Of a stretch of 64,000 bases of DNA, positions 10,111 to 24,756 are shown in pieces. The stretch spans positions 23,856,050-23,920,049 of the forward strand of contig CM041554.1 of assembly GCA_023238725.1 (NCBI GenBank), given 5' to 3'. A model generated the notes under the pieces. That model had not been told where the DNA came from. It saw only the letters and a list, made by a program, of their open reading frames with translations, and did no database searches. This DNA comes from Scortum barcoo (lineage: Eukaryota; Chordata; Actinopteri; Centrarchiformes; Terapontidae). The number at the start of each line of letters is the position of its first letter. The first letter of the stretch is position 1. The position numbers were made by a program, and so were the translations under genes.

Positions 10111-12732
10111 GATTCGAACAGATCTGTCTGTGAAGTAAAGTGAAATAAAAATAATATATCCGTCTGAAATTTTGTCAAGTACAAACAGCTGAAATGAACA
10201 CGAGAATAAGTCATATAGTGAAGTACTTGTAAATGTACTTCTCTTTTATTCCATCAACATTCTCAATGAGGATAAAGGGAGAGAATAAGGCAGGAGGGAG
10301 GCCCTGTGCATGAGTTTGGACAAGGCACCCAAATCACTAAATCTACCCCACAATGCATTAATGGTGACTTATGGTGTCTTCTTCATCTTTCCAGCTGTGT
10401 CCTTTGCACTCGGCATCCTGCGTATGTCTCAAGAAGAAACTCCAAAGAAGAAGAGGAGTTTGCATCACTGAAAAGCCAGCTTGCCTGAAAACCTTGACCA
10501 TGATGGCGAGCAGACGTGATGTCCAAATGATGAACGTGTAACTTGAACCTGGCAACCTTTTGGACCAATTAGCGTCATCACTTCGGAAACCAAAGGTGTC
10601 CCCGCACTCAAAACACACACCCACCCACACACACATGCTCACACACTTGACATGACCACACACGGGTAGCGATGCAGACACACAAACGCACACTTTCATT
10701 CAACCACGGCCCCATCTGTTGCGTGGCCCCTGTCAACTAAATGTCACCTGATGACATCATAAGCCTGTCAACCTTTCCCCTCATCACACACACACACACA
10801 CACTGAGCTCACTCACTCTGGCCTGACACAAGCAAAACGCTGCATGCGACACCTCCTGCCTTGTCCTTTTTATGTCGTCTCATCCGCTCGCCTTTCCTCT
10901 TCTTCTTCTTCTTCCTGCCTCTTGTCCTCAGTCTTGTCCTGTTCTCCCCCCTCCTCACCCCTCCACCAGCACTCCTCCTCTCTGATTTACCCCAATCCTC
11001 TTCTCAACCCATCCCCTTTTCTTTTCTACTTTTTTCCCCTTTCTTTCCTCACATGTGTAATCTCCTTTTCCTCTTAATACCTCCCCACTGCCTCTGTCAC
11101 TTTACCCCCATTCTCTCATGTCCCCTCTTCTCCTCTCCTGTCCAAGTTAACTTTGTTAGCCCAAGCAGAGTTTTTTGACTGTTTAGTCGAAGTGACACAG
11201 AGGGTTTATTCACGCCGTTGCCTGTCCTCTGTCTCTTCCATCACCTTGGCTCACACAAATGCACAAACAAGAGACCATGAGCACAACACGAGCACACACA
11301 CACATTTGGACATACAAGTTGACACCTGTACGTGGAAACAGACATGCAAGAAAAAAGTGCTGTTGCATGTGGCTCACATGTGGGCACATATATGTACACA
11401 CGTAAATGCACAAACACACTGCTGTGCATCTCTGCAGCAGAATTAAAAGAGCTTTGTACTCTCACACTGCGTCAGATACTTTGTCTCTGTTTGGCCTAGA
11501 AGATACGCCCATGCAGATACTCAAAGCATAATTCATATATCATAGAAAATCTTTTATCTCCTCACAGAAAACGATTGAGGATTAGATAAAAAAAAAAAAA
11601 CTGAGTTGCTTTTAAAGCGCATGTTCACCACATTTTGATTTCAAGGTCTGCAGACAGTTGTGGATAATTGAGGAGTGAGTCCTGAAATGCTGCAAATTTG
11701 CCGGATCATTAATGCTGTTATCCGATTTCATCAGTAAAACTCTTCAATAGCCAGCAGCAGGCTGGTTTTAGTGAACGTTAAGCACAACAACAGGATCCAT
11801 CTGCATGTCAAGCTCTGTCTTATTTTGTACAAGCTAAGAAAGGTTGGGAAACGATTTGTGGCAGACAGCACATATAGACATCCGCTGACCAAGTCATTTT
11901 TGTACCTCAGCCTTGACCATAACATTGTCACATCATTAAGCAGATGACTTCATCCTGATAGGGGTGTCTATGTGTCATTCGAGGGGACATTAACAAACTA
12001 TATGTTCTTTCATTTGGAGGACATGTTGTGACGCACACAGTTTACCACTTTTCTGTGTATTTGCAAACCGACTTTGACCTGGACTTTAAGCATATAAGAC
12101 ATTATAATGTATCTACATTAGGGATACATTTGTTATCACATTAGATTAAATTGACCAATAAGGAAAACATTTTTTTATAGGGGGAGAGTTTCAGTGCAGC
12201 CAATCAAATCTCAAGGATACACGTGGTGGCCCAATCAGCAATGGCTTTTCACAGAGGGGTCACGATTCAAATAGAAGCAATGAAAGTTTGAAGTTAGTGA
12301 CTGATTGAGAGTCGACTGTCTCCAAAGTCCAAAGGCAGAGAAGGTGCTTATTCCCTAAATCAAGTTTTTGTTCAGTTAAGTACAGTAGAGGGTAAAATTC
12401 CTGGCAGGAATCTGTGTGAAACATGGTCAAGTTTTGAATTGTTGATTGTTGACACCCTGCAGTATGCAGGGATTAGAGAGTATATCTTTTTAATTTTTCT
12501 TTCATTTATTCTTTTATTTACTCTGTTTATTATTTTGATATTGTACAAATGAGAATACACAGTTTGAGCTGGTGAATTGTACAAGTGATCTGAACAGAGA
12601 CTCCTCTGTTCTCCAAGTTATAATTTGATGGCGAGCCTGTGCACAGTTGGACAGAATTTTTAAGTCCTCTGGTTCTCAGCTTCTCCAAAACTAGAAACCC
12701 ATCGGCTAAGACTCTCAGGTGATTTTATAAAG
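10111..12732. other. Intergenic with CA runs and a polypyrimidine tract
   Basis: CA-rich stretches lie at about 10610-10650, 10785-10802 and 11270-11430. A strong C/T-only-biased tract runs about 10885-11145 and creates the long proline/serine/leucine frames there. I see no splice-flanked coding sequence. Confidence 0.6.
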
Positions 12733-12800
12733 AGACTAATCCTGGAGCTAGCTCATTAATACTGAATAGAGGACTGATTTACAGACACTGCTCCCGGTGT
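12733..12800 (+). repeat. Local repeat family E, copy 1
   Basis: AGAGACTAATCCTGGAGCTA followed by a GAATA(A/G)AG block. The same words, AGACTAATCCTGGAGCTGCT and GTGAATAAAG, recur at 45898-45990 in the same orientation. Confidence 0.6.
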
Positions 12801-13033
12801 GTTTTACATGGATATAAGCACATTTTTGTTGGACAGTCTAGAAGAACTATGAAATGAACGCAACAATAAATCTGTCTTTTACTGTCAGGGAGGCAGATAT
12901 GTTGTTCATAAAATATGACTCTAATAACACTAATAAAGATACATTTTTGAAATATATTTCCAGTAAAGACAAGTCAATGTTAAAGCTGCATGAACTCAAA
13001 CTCACTAAAAGTGGATGACTTTATGTCATGTGA

Positions 13034-13225
13034 GAAGTTGCTGTTTGTGATGAACCCACAGAAAATCATCACCCAATTCTTCAACCCAAGGAAGTCTTTT
13101 AGTATTGTTCAGCTCACTGTTTTGGTATTATAGCCATTACCTTTACTGTTTTGCTTCATTCCCACTGCTCTCATCCACGTTGTGTCTAGCTGCAGTTAGT
13201 GAATGGGTGAGTATTGGACTTGCTA
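13034..13225 (+). repeat. Local repeat family A, copy 1
   Basis: GATGAACCCACAGAAAATCA, then a TTTTGGT block, GCTCTCATC, and AGCTGCAG at the right. It aligns by eye with 43660-43970. The reverse-orientation copies are at 32055-32345 and 33880-34075. This one is truncated at the right. Confidence 0.55.
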
Positions 13226-13524
13226 ATGTTGCTCTGTATCTGCTGGGCAGCTGTTTGCTGATCTATTCACCAAACAATCAAAGTCTTTCCATTCTTTCAC
13301 AGAATGTGTTTTCTAAATTTACATCAAAATTACAGAGTCTACCCGTAGGGGAGTACCACTCAATGAATTCTTTTATCACAGCTGATATTCAGGCCTAAAC
13401 AACTGTTATTTATTGGTTAACAACAGCTTCTTCCATCTTCCATCTTCCAAAGCTTGGAACTTAAATGGAAATGGATCTGTTGTATCAGTCAGGAGCAGAA
13501 CCGCAGGGAGTCTGTCTGATAATG

Positions 13525-13550
13525 TTTGAACTTTTATATTAAAGTTCAAA
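13525..13550. repeat. Short perfect inverted repeat
   Basis: Ten-base arms TTTGAACTTT and AAAGTTCAAA around TATATT. Confidence 0.9.
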
Positions 13551-14269
13551 CTTTTATATCTAATCAAAACTGTGCCTTGTCCAGAGTTGCATCCTGACCA
13601 TTTCAAACACAGAGGTAAAAATCTTGCTTTGTATCTCTGCTGCCTTAGCAGCCACTTTCCTCATATTATCATGCTCAGATAAAATAATAGAATGTTGATG
13701 GAAATGCAATCTTCACAAATCAAAAACCAAATGCAACAAGTCCAGACAGGAGATTAAATCTAAAAGAAAAAAAGGGAGGTAATAGTATCATTCACACACC
13801 CACCAGCCTACAGGGGAAGATTTCAGACAAAAAAGGATTGAGAGTTTGACTTAAAAAGCTTGCCTCCTCCAGAGAAGGCTTACCGAGCACACAACTCTTC
13901 TTCCTCACCAACGTCTGGCTTCGAACTCACATGATGACACACATTCGCAGCTGGAGCTGCCTGCTGCAATCACAGTCTGTTACTGCTAGCTCTTAAGCAG
14001 CTTTACAATCCTATAACCATCAATATGCAAGTGCATTTCAAAGTGAGCCCCCTGCCATTTTGAGAAATACTAGATTATTTTTCAGACACTTGTGACATAA
14101 AGGTGCTCATCAGATTACATAAAATGCCTCTTGATCAGTTAAGCCATACTGCATATCGCATGGTTTCCAGCAAATACAGAAGAGGGAAATACAGACTGCA
14201 GTTAAAAATCAATGTGATAAGTAAAGTTTATACTGACTAAATAATGTTATATTGTTTAAAGTTTCATTT

Positions 14270-14625
14270 AAATAATCAGCATTTGGGGAAATAGGATAAG
14301 ATTTACCTTTATTATTATTTATTTTCTTTCTTGGGGGTTGCTTATCTTAGCATAAAGACTTGGAGTTCAAAAACATACCGACCAACACTTCTAAAGCTCA
14401 CTAATTAATACGTTGCATCTTGTTACATGCTGTAACTCTCTGTGAAATCACCACTTTTAAGTTCAAATGTGCTGGTAGACATAATTTTTAACTTTATGCT
14501 AAGCTAAAATAAACTAATAATTTCCTGGCATATCACACAGACATGAGAGCGTTATCAATCTTCTCATCTAATGTTCACATGAGCAGATTTTCTAAACTAT
14601 TCCTTTGAAGTAGCTAAATATCAAT
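14270..14625 (+). repeat. Local repeat family B, copy 1
   Basis: Diagnostic words are CTTAGCATAAAGACTTGGAG, TCTAAAGCTCACTAATTAAT, and CACACAGACATGAGAGCGTT followed by ATCAATCTTCTCATCTAA. These belong to a repeat widespread in percomorph fish. A second, reverse-oriented and more diverged copy lies at 46690-47060. No coding potential. Confidence 0.65.
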
Positions 14626-17600
14626 AGGGCAGCTAATCTTACACTGGTGTGAAAGCATGTAAAGAGTTTACCGTCTTGCTTTCCTGAGAAGCTTGAGTGT
14701 GTTTTACTCTTTGCACCATGACTCATTGGAAACTGTCAAAGCTTTTTCTTGGTTTGTTTGTAGGAAAAAAAAAGACAAAAGCAATCTAACAGTTTAAGCT
14801 GCCAGTCCTGCTAATGACGTGACTCGTCGAGAGACGAGTGTGGATTTGAGTGTGGCTCAGCAGCAGCACAAGGTGCATTAAGAGGTGATACAGAGCCGCC
14901 ACGGCCCTAATCCTATAGCAAAGGTAGGTGCAGTGTGAATCCATTAAGCCAAAGGGACACCAGGAGATCCAGACAGTTGAGTTCAAGTTCTGGGGAGGGA
15001 GGATATTGCAAACAGACCGCTGTCTTATTGAGTAAACTTTGAGCCCAAAGCACAATATAAAACTGTCAAAATTTCAAATAGCTGTACTGCTCTCACAACC
15101 TTCCCTCTTTAATGTCTCACCAATGTGCTGGTGGCACAATAAAGTGCCTTGTATATTTTGTGGTCAATAGCTTAATAGTTTCAAACTTTAAATACACTTG
15201 AACAAGGTTAAGTAAGACATCCTCCCCAGTACATACTGAGCACAAATTTAGCACATGGGGAGCAACAATAATACAAATCAATACATTTAGGCAGACAACC
15301 ACAACATACAGTATATGCAAACACACATTCAGTGGCATACAAACATGCCAACTGTAAGTGAAATAGAAGAATAAGCAGATTTTCATGCCTAAGTACAAAA
15401 GAAAAACTCCACTGGCCACACCTTTCTTTCTACTTCTCAGAATGGCCCCGAGCAGGTGATTGCACATATGACCCGCTCCCCTTCAACACAGCCTCCAAGA
15501 ATTCAGCGTGTGAGATTTTAGAACCATCCATTTTTGCTGTAGAGCCTTCGGGAGATGCTGTATTAAAAGATGAAAGCAACCTTTCCTTGCATGGATAATG
15601 TTTTCAGTGGCTTCCAGCTACAAACTATAATTGTTTTGCCTAATGTAAGGCTGGCTAACCGCAGTCTCTTTTGTGACAGGACCACTTCCAAATTGCTGCC
15701 ATCATACAGCACTTTTGGGGAAAAGGGAATACATTTATCACAGACGGTAGACGGTAGACAGAGAAACACCAAAAAGTCCATCACCTTTGGACATTCCCAT
15801 ATCATATACATGTAGGTTATGGTATAAAGTTTAAGGTCAGCATGAGCATTTGGGGATAAATCATTTTCATGCTTAACAGGCACCTCAGGGGAAAACCAGA
15901 TCTGAGTGAATTTATAATGTATGCAGCTGTTATGAGGCAGTCTGAATTATATGAGGGTTAAATGCTGCAGAGCCCTGCATGATTTCTGATGTGGCTTCAT
16001 AATCTAAAGAGACCATGACGTGGAGCAACAGCTTGTTTTTCTCTTGCCTATGTGATTATTTGAGCAAAAAGAGAAAAGTGAGAACCAGCCAAATTTCAAG
16101 GTAAATGTTGCTGGAGAGACACAAGCATTATGAATTGTGTGTTCCAGAGAGTCTGGGCATTGCTTTTGTTATACTGTACTGCTAGTGCTATAAAAATAAC
16201 CAAACCTGCAATTTCTAAATACAGTGCCCACTTCTTCTGCCGGAGTTCTTCACAGGCTATCACTGGCTGCAGTGCAGCACCTCACAGCTCTCAGACCTTT
16301 TTTCTCTATCTTCTCACAATAAAAAAAAGACTTTTGTAGAGAAATCTAAACATGCTGGAAAGAAATTGGATTTCTAGAGCTGCACATAGAGATGGAAGTC
16401 ACCTGCATCAGTAAGTTGATGTGTCTGATTTCACTAACTACTGCAGGATCTACATGCCAGCTTTTTTGCGCAGCGTTCACCCGGCCCTGGTTAGCGTCCC
16501 CTGGGGCAGAGACTACATTCTGATGACATCCTTCTAACACCTGAATCCACGCTTAAACAAACACAGCTGATTAAAGTTTCATTACGGCTTCCGGGGCAGG
16601 ACGAAGAGTACAGAGTGTCTCGTTCTCTCTGGCGCACTCAGAGGGGAGAAGAACCGAGACGCAGAGGAAGTCTGGCAACATGGTGGGAAAATGGAGGGAT
16701 GAAAGAGAAAAAGCTTAGATAGCTTACATAGATAAAACAGAACAGACAGGTTAAGCGATAGATAATTATTGTTAAAAGGATTGGTGAAAGAGCAGGAGTG
16801 GGGGAAAGACAGAAAATGAGTGGATACAGAGGTATGTAGACAAACATAATGATCACACTGGAGGCAGATAGGAGGAGATGAGATTTGCAGAGGCCAGCTG
16901 CATGAGGATTCACAATCCGTCTCATTTACTTTAACTGTCACTTCTCTGACTTCTCCACTTTACTCACAATTGACTTTTTCTTAGCAGCTACACCCCACTC
17001 ACTGTTACTATTTCCTTGTTTTTCCTTATTCCATATTCTCTTTTTACCCCTCTTCTCTCAGACACTAATCTGTGAGTGTCTGATAGATCGAGATAATTAG
17101 TTTGAAGAATAGGAAGACTAGAAAAGAAAAGAAGGAAAAAGGGAGGGGAAAGAAAAGTGGGGGGGAAATGAGAGGATGGAGAAACAGAAAAGGAGTGAGA
17201 GGAAATACGAAAGACAGAAGGCAAATGGATATCACATTGGCTGACTTTAATTGGAGGGAAAATCATCACTCTGTGACTAAAGGTTGTGTTGGAAATGGGA
17301 CAAACAACACTGAACGCTTTTGACAGCCTCCACTTTATTTCACTATGAAAGGGAAAATCCATGAGATTTTCCAGTTTTATAATCTTTGTGTTCATTTTTG
17401 GTTGCCAGCGCTCATTGCTATGGTGTTTCTGAGCTGCAACCTCATCAATCAAACAGCATGGCCAGTGGTGTGTTGTCTCTTTTATTGGCTTTTCTGTTGA
17501 AGTTCTGAGTTTCCGATTCCAAAAACGCCGCTGTCTGCTGCTGTTAAAAACTTTAAAACCTTTAAAACCGATCACTTCCTGTGCACCAGCAGATTGTTCC

Positions 17601-20600
17601 TGCAGGATAATGAGCCTGTGGAGAAGGCCTGGATAAAGGTTGAATGTAGGACAGAACATGGCAAAACAGACATTTGCTTAGATGGAAATATGAATATTAT
17701 GTAGGCTTTTGCTTTACAATTCTGCATGTGAGGCCAGCAGAACTATTTAGTATTTTACAGCTCACTGAGGTTAGATGTTGATTAAATGTCAAAATAGTCA
17801 GTGCATGCAAACTTCATGTTGGGTGTCAGAATCATGTGCTTTGTAGAGTCCAGTCCTCCCAAGTTTTGCTGAAGTATAAAGTCCCTGTCATACTAGAAAG
17901 CTGCACAGTAAAGTTCATCACCGTGTCCCTGCAGAAATAAGAGACCCATATAGAAGATCAGTGATGCAGTGACTACTTCCAGTGCTAGTAAGGGGAACTA
18001 CTGTAGCTGGTAACAACTAACATGTTATGCAAGAATATGCCATGGACAAATTACTCGACATTTTATTAATGTATTAATATTTTATTTAATTTTATGATAT
18101 AAAATATCTGGGAGGTTTTGTTCATAATAAATTTAGCTTTAAGGCAAGTGCAGATGTAGCAGGTAGTGAGGCACAGTGTCAGTAACAGGGTGGGATGAAC
18201 CCCTCTAACCAATCACATGACCCTTTTTTCCTCTCCTTTAAAAGAAAATGCACAGTACAAGGGCACTTGTCAGCTTGGTGATAGAGGGGCACTCCGATTC
18301 CAGAAAGAAACTGATGTCCTTGTGCAGGAAGTGCAAAATCGCTAAGAGCGAATATATGGCACTGCAAACAAGCAGTTGCTCCGGCCTCTTAAGAACTGTA
18401 GCTCAATGCAGGGAGAGATGTAATGATGTAAGAAGGAGAGCCAAACATAAGTTGGCAATAAAATGAAGAGGCAGTTTGGTGAGAGGAGGTGATCCCCAGC
18501 AGCCAGAACCTCACTGAAGGAGATGCAGCTGCATCTACAACCCCAACACTGAGTATGTAGCTAAGGAGGCATAATAATCATTTGAAATTAAAGTTACATT
18601 ACCAAAACCAGTCAAGAACTGAAAGAGATCAAATGAAAAAAATATGTTGTAGTGACAAAAAGAACCTCTACATAAAAGGAGTCATAAAAATGATACAGGT
18701 TTGTGCTGCTCTCTCAACATAAATTCAGCCATTTCTGTGTTATTTTACAAGGAGAGAAGCAGCTACAGAGTGAGGTGCAGGTCAGAGAAATCACAACAAT
18801 CAGCCCTTTCTCAATCTACAGCGATGTGGGTTCAAAGTCACATAAAGGGAAATGACTTCCCTGAGAAAAGAAATGAAAACAACTGCTGTTTTTATGGCTG
18901 GAGCAAGCAGCAAGGTCATGGTTGACCGACATCAGAGAAAATGTAAGACAGCTGGCAGAAGCTAAAGATATGAACCCGTGACTGGATTAAGATAAGATAT
19001 GATTAGACACAGAGTTATTTAATATGTCAGAAGCATCACATGACCTTCAATAAATTCGCCACACATGCAGCTCGGGACTCTTCCGGGGGCTTTGGGTCAT
19101 CCAGCCCCAATGATAAGTTGCCACCTGCCTAGTTTATGGACATCAGCTAAACCTGCAGCCGCACAGCCAAGATGTCACCTAAGAAGGAGAGGAAACCAAG
19201 CATATTGTGATATGGACTTTTAAAAAGTGCTAATGAACATGAAGTCAGTGTATGTGGTGTGACAAATGTCGCAAGTTTTATTCACACTTCATCTCATGAG
19301 ATTTAAATTCTTGACCTTTTATTGTCATGCTTCGTTCCTGCACGGCACTGTTTCCAAGATATGTGCAGCCAGGAACCTCCAGAGACTGAACTCCAAGCTA
19401 AAGTCATGCTCAAAGTGCCCAAAGGGTGATGAATTACTGTAATGTTTACATGTTGCTGTGGCATGCTATCTCGGTGTGGGCAGATTATAGTACACTTCTC
19501 TTCAGAATAGTTGCAGCCTCTTCCTGTTCTGAAAACAAAATTTGATAGATGACCAAGCCAGCAGATCAAAAAGTGCTTGTTGCATTTTCAACTACATGAA
19601 AAATGTGGACATTCAGAAAATGCATTAGGACAGAGCAGAAATGTTAGAATTTTTTTATTTTTATTTTAGGCTTTACAGTTTCTCTACAAAATTAACATTT
19701 GGGCTCTAATATAACTCCATATAGACAGAGGTTGGTACAACTGGAAAAGCTGGCTTTCTCCAGATTTTAAGTAAATATAAAAAGCACAATGAGATGGCAT
19801 GAACGAGGAATTTGCAACTTAATGCAGCTTTACTTTTGGGCAGTTTAAGAATAAATGGAGAGAACGCTGGGAGGTAAAGTTGTCATATTTGAGCATTTTT
19901 GTGGTTTTTCCTAATTACACTGATGGCGTGTGTAAATACATTTCTAAACAAAATAACAGTGTGAAAAATGACAAATATTGATTTGTATAATAATAGTTTA
20001 ACTACTTTAAGAAAAATGTTCGGGTCGAAAATAAGAAAACTCTGCACATCAATTCACAGGATCTTAATTCACCATTATTACATATCATGAGCCTGAAATT
20101 CATCTCTAACATTTACATAATAATGTGCAATTAATAACTAACAGACCCACATTTATTGGGGGCAGGTATTCATAAGAAAGACATTCATAACACAAATGAA
20201 TGTAATGCAGAAGCATCGTCTCACCGTCTCATTTTCCTTCCTTTCTCCCTCACTCTCTGTGTGTGTGTGTGTGTGTGTGTGTCTGTGCACGTAGGTGTGT
20301 GTGCATGTGTGCACATGTCTGACCTGACCTGCTTTGTTCCTCAGGATTAGTTGTGTTATGATCAGCAGACTTACATCACAGCGTGACAGCTCCAGCTACA
20401 TCTGTGGGCGAGTGTGCAAGTTCGTGTGTCCTGACCTGTTTTCTTCCATCTGAATTAGGCATGTGATGACCGGCAAGATGACACCTTGAGCCACTGCAGA
20501 TATGAGAGCGTGTGTGTGTGTTGGGGGATAAAGAGGAGTGTAGAGATGGAAAATCATAATCAAATCTTATTTTCTAAGCATCACCTACATTTTTTTCTGT

Positions 20601-21188
20601 CCGACCTCCCTTTTCTGCATCTCTGATTATTCCTTTTCCACCATTTCACTCTTTTCTTCGTCTTTCCTACACAGGTGGTCAAATACCATAGCATCACAGT
20701 AAAATGAGCACCATAGGTCTTCAACCTGCATTTACTCACACTTTTTTTTCTTGCCTTCACGCCTTGCTGAGAATTTTAGAACCATTTGTGTCAGAGAGAA
20801 ACTCAAGACGAGAGAGGGCTCCCCTCTGTCTTCCTCTCTGCTCCTCATGTCACCCTGTAGGTGTCAAGCACTTTGTTACTCCACTGCTCTACTAATCGGG
20901 ATGATTGCTACCCTCGTCCTCCCTCCCATACGCCCTGCACGCCGTCGCGAATGAAATGCACCCAGAGAGCCAATGATTCAGGTTCAGTTTGGAGCCGAGA
21001 AGAACGGTTTTGTTTCTGTAGCTGTTGTTGGTTAGTGTGTGTGTGTGCAATGTGTGGGTGTATGCATGAGTGCTTTTGTCCATGCTGGGGTGAATGCCAG
21101 TGTACAGTATTTATTTGTGTGTGTGTGTGCTTGTGTGATTACATGTTATTTTTCTTAACAGAGTAAGCAGTATGTGTAAAGCCCCGAA

Positions 21189-21224
<36 letters not shown>

Positions 21225-24200
21225 CACTGTGTGTGTGTGCGTGCTGTGTGTGTGCGTGTCATGCGTGCACTGAGGGGTGACATGCGTATTGTTCTTGCTG
21301 TTGCAATTGTAGCAACAATAAAAAGAGATATTTTCAGCTCTGTTCATCAACACACACACAGCAGAAGCAACAGGAAACATTTGTTCTGGATTTGGAATGA
21401 TATCTCTGTTTGTAGCATCAACAAAGCAAGCCAAATCAGTGTGTGTGAACATGTGCGTGGTATTTTGTGTGTGTCAGTGTCAGCGTGTCATGATTTTTAG
21501 AGTCAGTGGCTCAGAGGGTAGATAAACATCTCTGAACACTAATTACTGTACCTTTTAAAAAAATACATGTACAAGCCAATAATTATGGGAAAATAAACCA
21601 ATTTATCCCATATTCGCATTTTCTATTTTCTTTTCAAGTTCAAAGTTCACCTAACCAAGCTCATAGTGTGTACTCACAGACTGGTGATGCATTTCACAAA
21701 CCCATTAGTTTATTTTTTTTCATTTTGGATGTCTTACCCTGGTTTCAAACGTTTGAATGACTACCTACATCTGATTTTGTCAGTGATTCTGAGTTCAGAC
21801 TCCTGATTCCTTGTTATTTTAAGGAGAGAAATCAGTACCAATATGGGTGTCAAATGAATGTTTTATGATGTACATACAAAAACAAGATTTACAAATATGT
21901 ATGAGGCTTCCCCCCTACATTAATACCCTCAAATTGTAATAAATATATGAACTAGATCAGATGATTATGATGATGGCCTGATATCCCATCAGATGTGTAA
22001 TCACCCATTAAAACTAGACACATTACATGCTGAGTCAATTTGTACCATCATTAAGAAAAAGAGGCCAAGCATAGAATATTGGGATTATCCACTTGTCTAT
22101 CTTATTATTACATTACATATTCTAATACTGTGTGTTGGTGTGCTTCATGTTCAGTTAGAGTCACCATATCGGCTTATGAAACTGTCCCACAATCATTCCG
22201 AAATATTATAGATCCCTCATCGCCCATTCCATGCATTTGTTGCAATAACCTGTTAAACTTCCACTCGTGCAACTTTTATTCAGCGGACAGATTGACCATC
22301 TCCTCATGCTTTTGTTTTTCCCATTAGCTAGTCACAGGGCCATGTATTGTCATGTCAGACATGTTGATATACCTTTAACACAGCATTACTGTAAGGTTTA
22401 CCTACAGTTTAATCACCACTCAGTGCCATATAACGTGGGAAAACACAAGAGGCAGAGGAGGACCACAATGTGACATGTTTGTTCACACCATAGGCACATT
22501 ACTCTGTGCCGGTCAACAAGCGAATCTGCCCCTCCGTTCCTTTGTAATCACACATAAAGCTAATTTTTTATTAAATAATAACCATGTCATTTTACAACAG
22601 AGAGCTTATTGTGCTCCTGGATAACACTGCTCATTTACTTTATATGTCCACTTCTGGAGCTCCTGTGGTAATGAGATTTTATCAGACACTGAATGAATGG
22701 CCATAGTATAGATGTGTTATGTAGTAGGTCTGTGGCTTCAAATACAGTTGACATATACGTATATCATTTATATAATTTATAATAGATTATCAGTGTGTTT
22801 TCTAACCGGATTCGCTTGGGGTGAGTAGAGAAAATAGGACAGGCGCTGAAACCATCACTGCAGATTGCAAGTCGCCCACAGATCTCCTCACGACGGTGCT
22901 TCATTTGCTCAATATGGACACAGCATTTTGCAGTGCTTTGTAGCGTTTCACCTCCACTGTGTCCTGGGTGTTAGCAGACAGCCTGGCTAAGTTCACCTGC
23001 AATCATTCACTAGCTAGCTGCATTAGGTAACACACTCATGTACCACACATTTACACTCATTTAATACAACTGTCAGTTGTTAGAAAACATGACGAAATGG
23101 CCAACTCCTAGTGGGAGCAGGAATATTGTTTGCTATCATACCTTATTGGCTTAGAAATGAAAAGCTGCTAAAACAGTATGAATAGAAATGAGACAGTACA
23201 GAAGAAGGTAAATGAGTGCACTATTTCCGTTGTCAGGGCCACCAATTTTGTACATTGTAGTGGATGGGAGTGTCTCCTCTCTTATTCTCTGAGCTACATT
23301 ATATGCAAAAGCAAAAACCCACCAAAAAAAACATCCAACAGTGAAAGACTAAGTGCATGTCAACAAAAAATGAGCAGAGAATCAACAGTTCACCTTCCCC
23401 TAGGACATGGTATCATTGGATAAAGGTCATCAAAAGGTCAACAGGGCACTGCTATCAACACATCACCATAGCAACAAGGATGTCTTCCCTTTCCAAAGCA
23501 AGAAACACGGATGGAGAGATTAGAGAGAAAAGAAAGAGAGTCTAAAAGTGTTAATGATTAAGGTGAAACTATTCTTGTGGGAAAATTGGGTCATTATAAC
23601 AGCAGGCAACAGGTTCTAATTAAGTGTTTGAAATCAGTGCAGGAGATGCTGATAATGCTATGATTAATGGTTTGAAGTAAATGTATATTGAAACAATAAA
23701 AGTGGTATGTCTTCACTGAAAGAGAAACAGGTTGAAATGTCTGAGACTGTTTAAGCTTTGGTGGCTCAAAATGGCAACACAACGTTCTTTGACCTGTAAA
23801 ATGATGCTATCATCTGTCTGTGTCACTTCCACAGGTGAGGTGGTGAAAGTGTTTAACAATCACTGGTGGGTCAAGCAGCAGTGTTCAGGGGACTTGTGAT
23901 TGTTCTTGTCATTTTTTAATGCTCCTCTTGCGATGAGGAGTAAATCTTTTTGCTGACCACCTGGAGCTATTGTATCTCAGAGACAAATGATCACAGCATA
24001 AACAAAAGCATCAAGCCTCATTGAGAAACATTTGTGGGGCACTTGGGGGCCGTTACTCTGACATCAGCTAGCTGTGCTTTAAAGGTGTCCTGAGGAGTTG
24101 CCTTGCAAACAAACAAAACTTATGTTTACATTCATTGTTACTCACCAAAACACACTTAATCCCTGAGGTCTAACAAAGGTGTCGAGTGCATGTCCTTCAT

Positions 24201-24756
24201 TTGTTACATCCATATACAGTATATGGTGCATTACTGCAACTTGTAGATCTGTGGAATGCGTAAATGGAAAAATATAAAAAAATTCCTGTTTATAGTTTGG
24301 CCAAAAGGTGAAATATATAAAGAGGAAAGCAGAGGGCCCAGCACAGAGCCCTTAAGTACTCCATGTATCACATCAGGAAATATTGCTGTATTATTATTAT
24401 TATATCACACTGTTGTCTTCCTGTTGTGTTTTTTTCAGATAGATAATAATTTAATAATGAAAGAGCCAGGCCAGAGGCATCAAATTGGTTTTCGAGGAGG
24501 TATCTGCCGTCATTTAAAAGGCTGTACCGACATCCAGTGATAGAAGTGCCGAGGAAGAATTTAAATCAATAGTAAGCAAAATGTAATTTACCACATTCAC
24601 TTCCAGTGAAATGACAGGCCCTGAAATCAGATTGATAATTTAAAAAAAAAATGTGTGGGTTAATTAAGTTGCTGAGACACATGAGAGAATCATGCACAGT
24701 GTTACCACTGCAATGTGTAAGTTCATGTACAAAGTAAGTGCAACCAAACGTATCAA
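14626..24756. other. About 10 kb intergenic, no gene recognised
   Basis: The longest open frame, 16988-17659 on the minus strand (223 residues), is rich in S, F and P because it reads through a purine-rich plus strand. It has no domain. GT microsatellites lie at about 20261-20281 and 21196-21222, with interrupted GT stretches at 20510, 21035 and 21115. An A/G-rich block runs 17100-17220. Nothing resembling splice-flanked exons, tRNA or snRNA was seen. Confidence 0.55.

Noticed and set aside
10861..11178. 105-codon frame
   Set aside because: Produced by a C/T-rich tract; low-complexity composition.
16988..17659. Longest open frame outside cspp1 (223 codons, minus)
   Set aside because: No domain, no splice context. 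The S/F/P-rich half comes from the purine-rich plus strand at 17100-17220.
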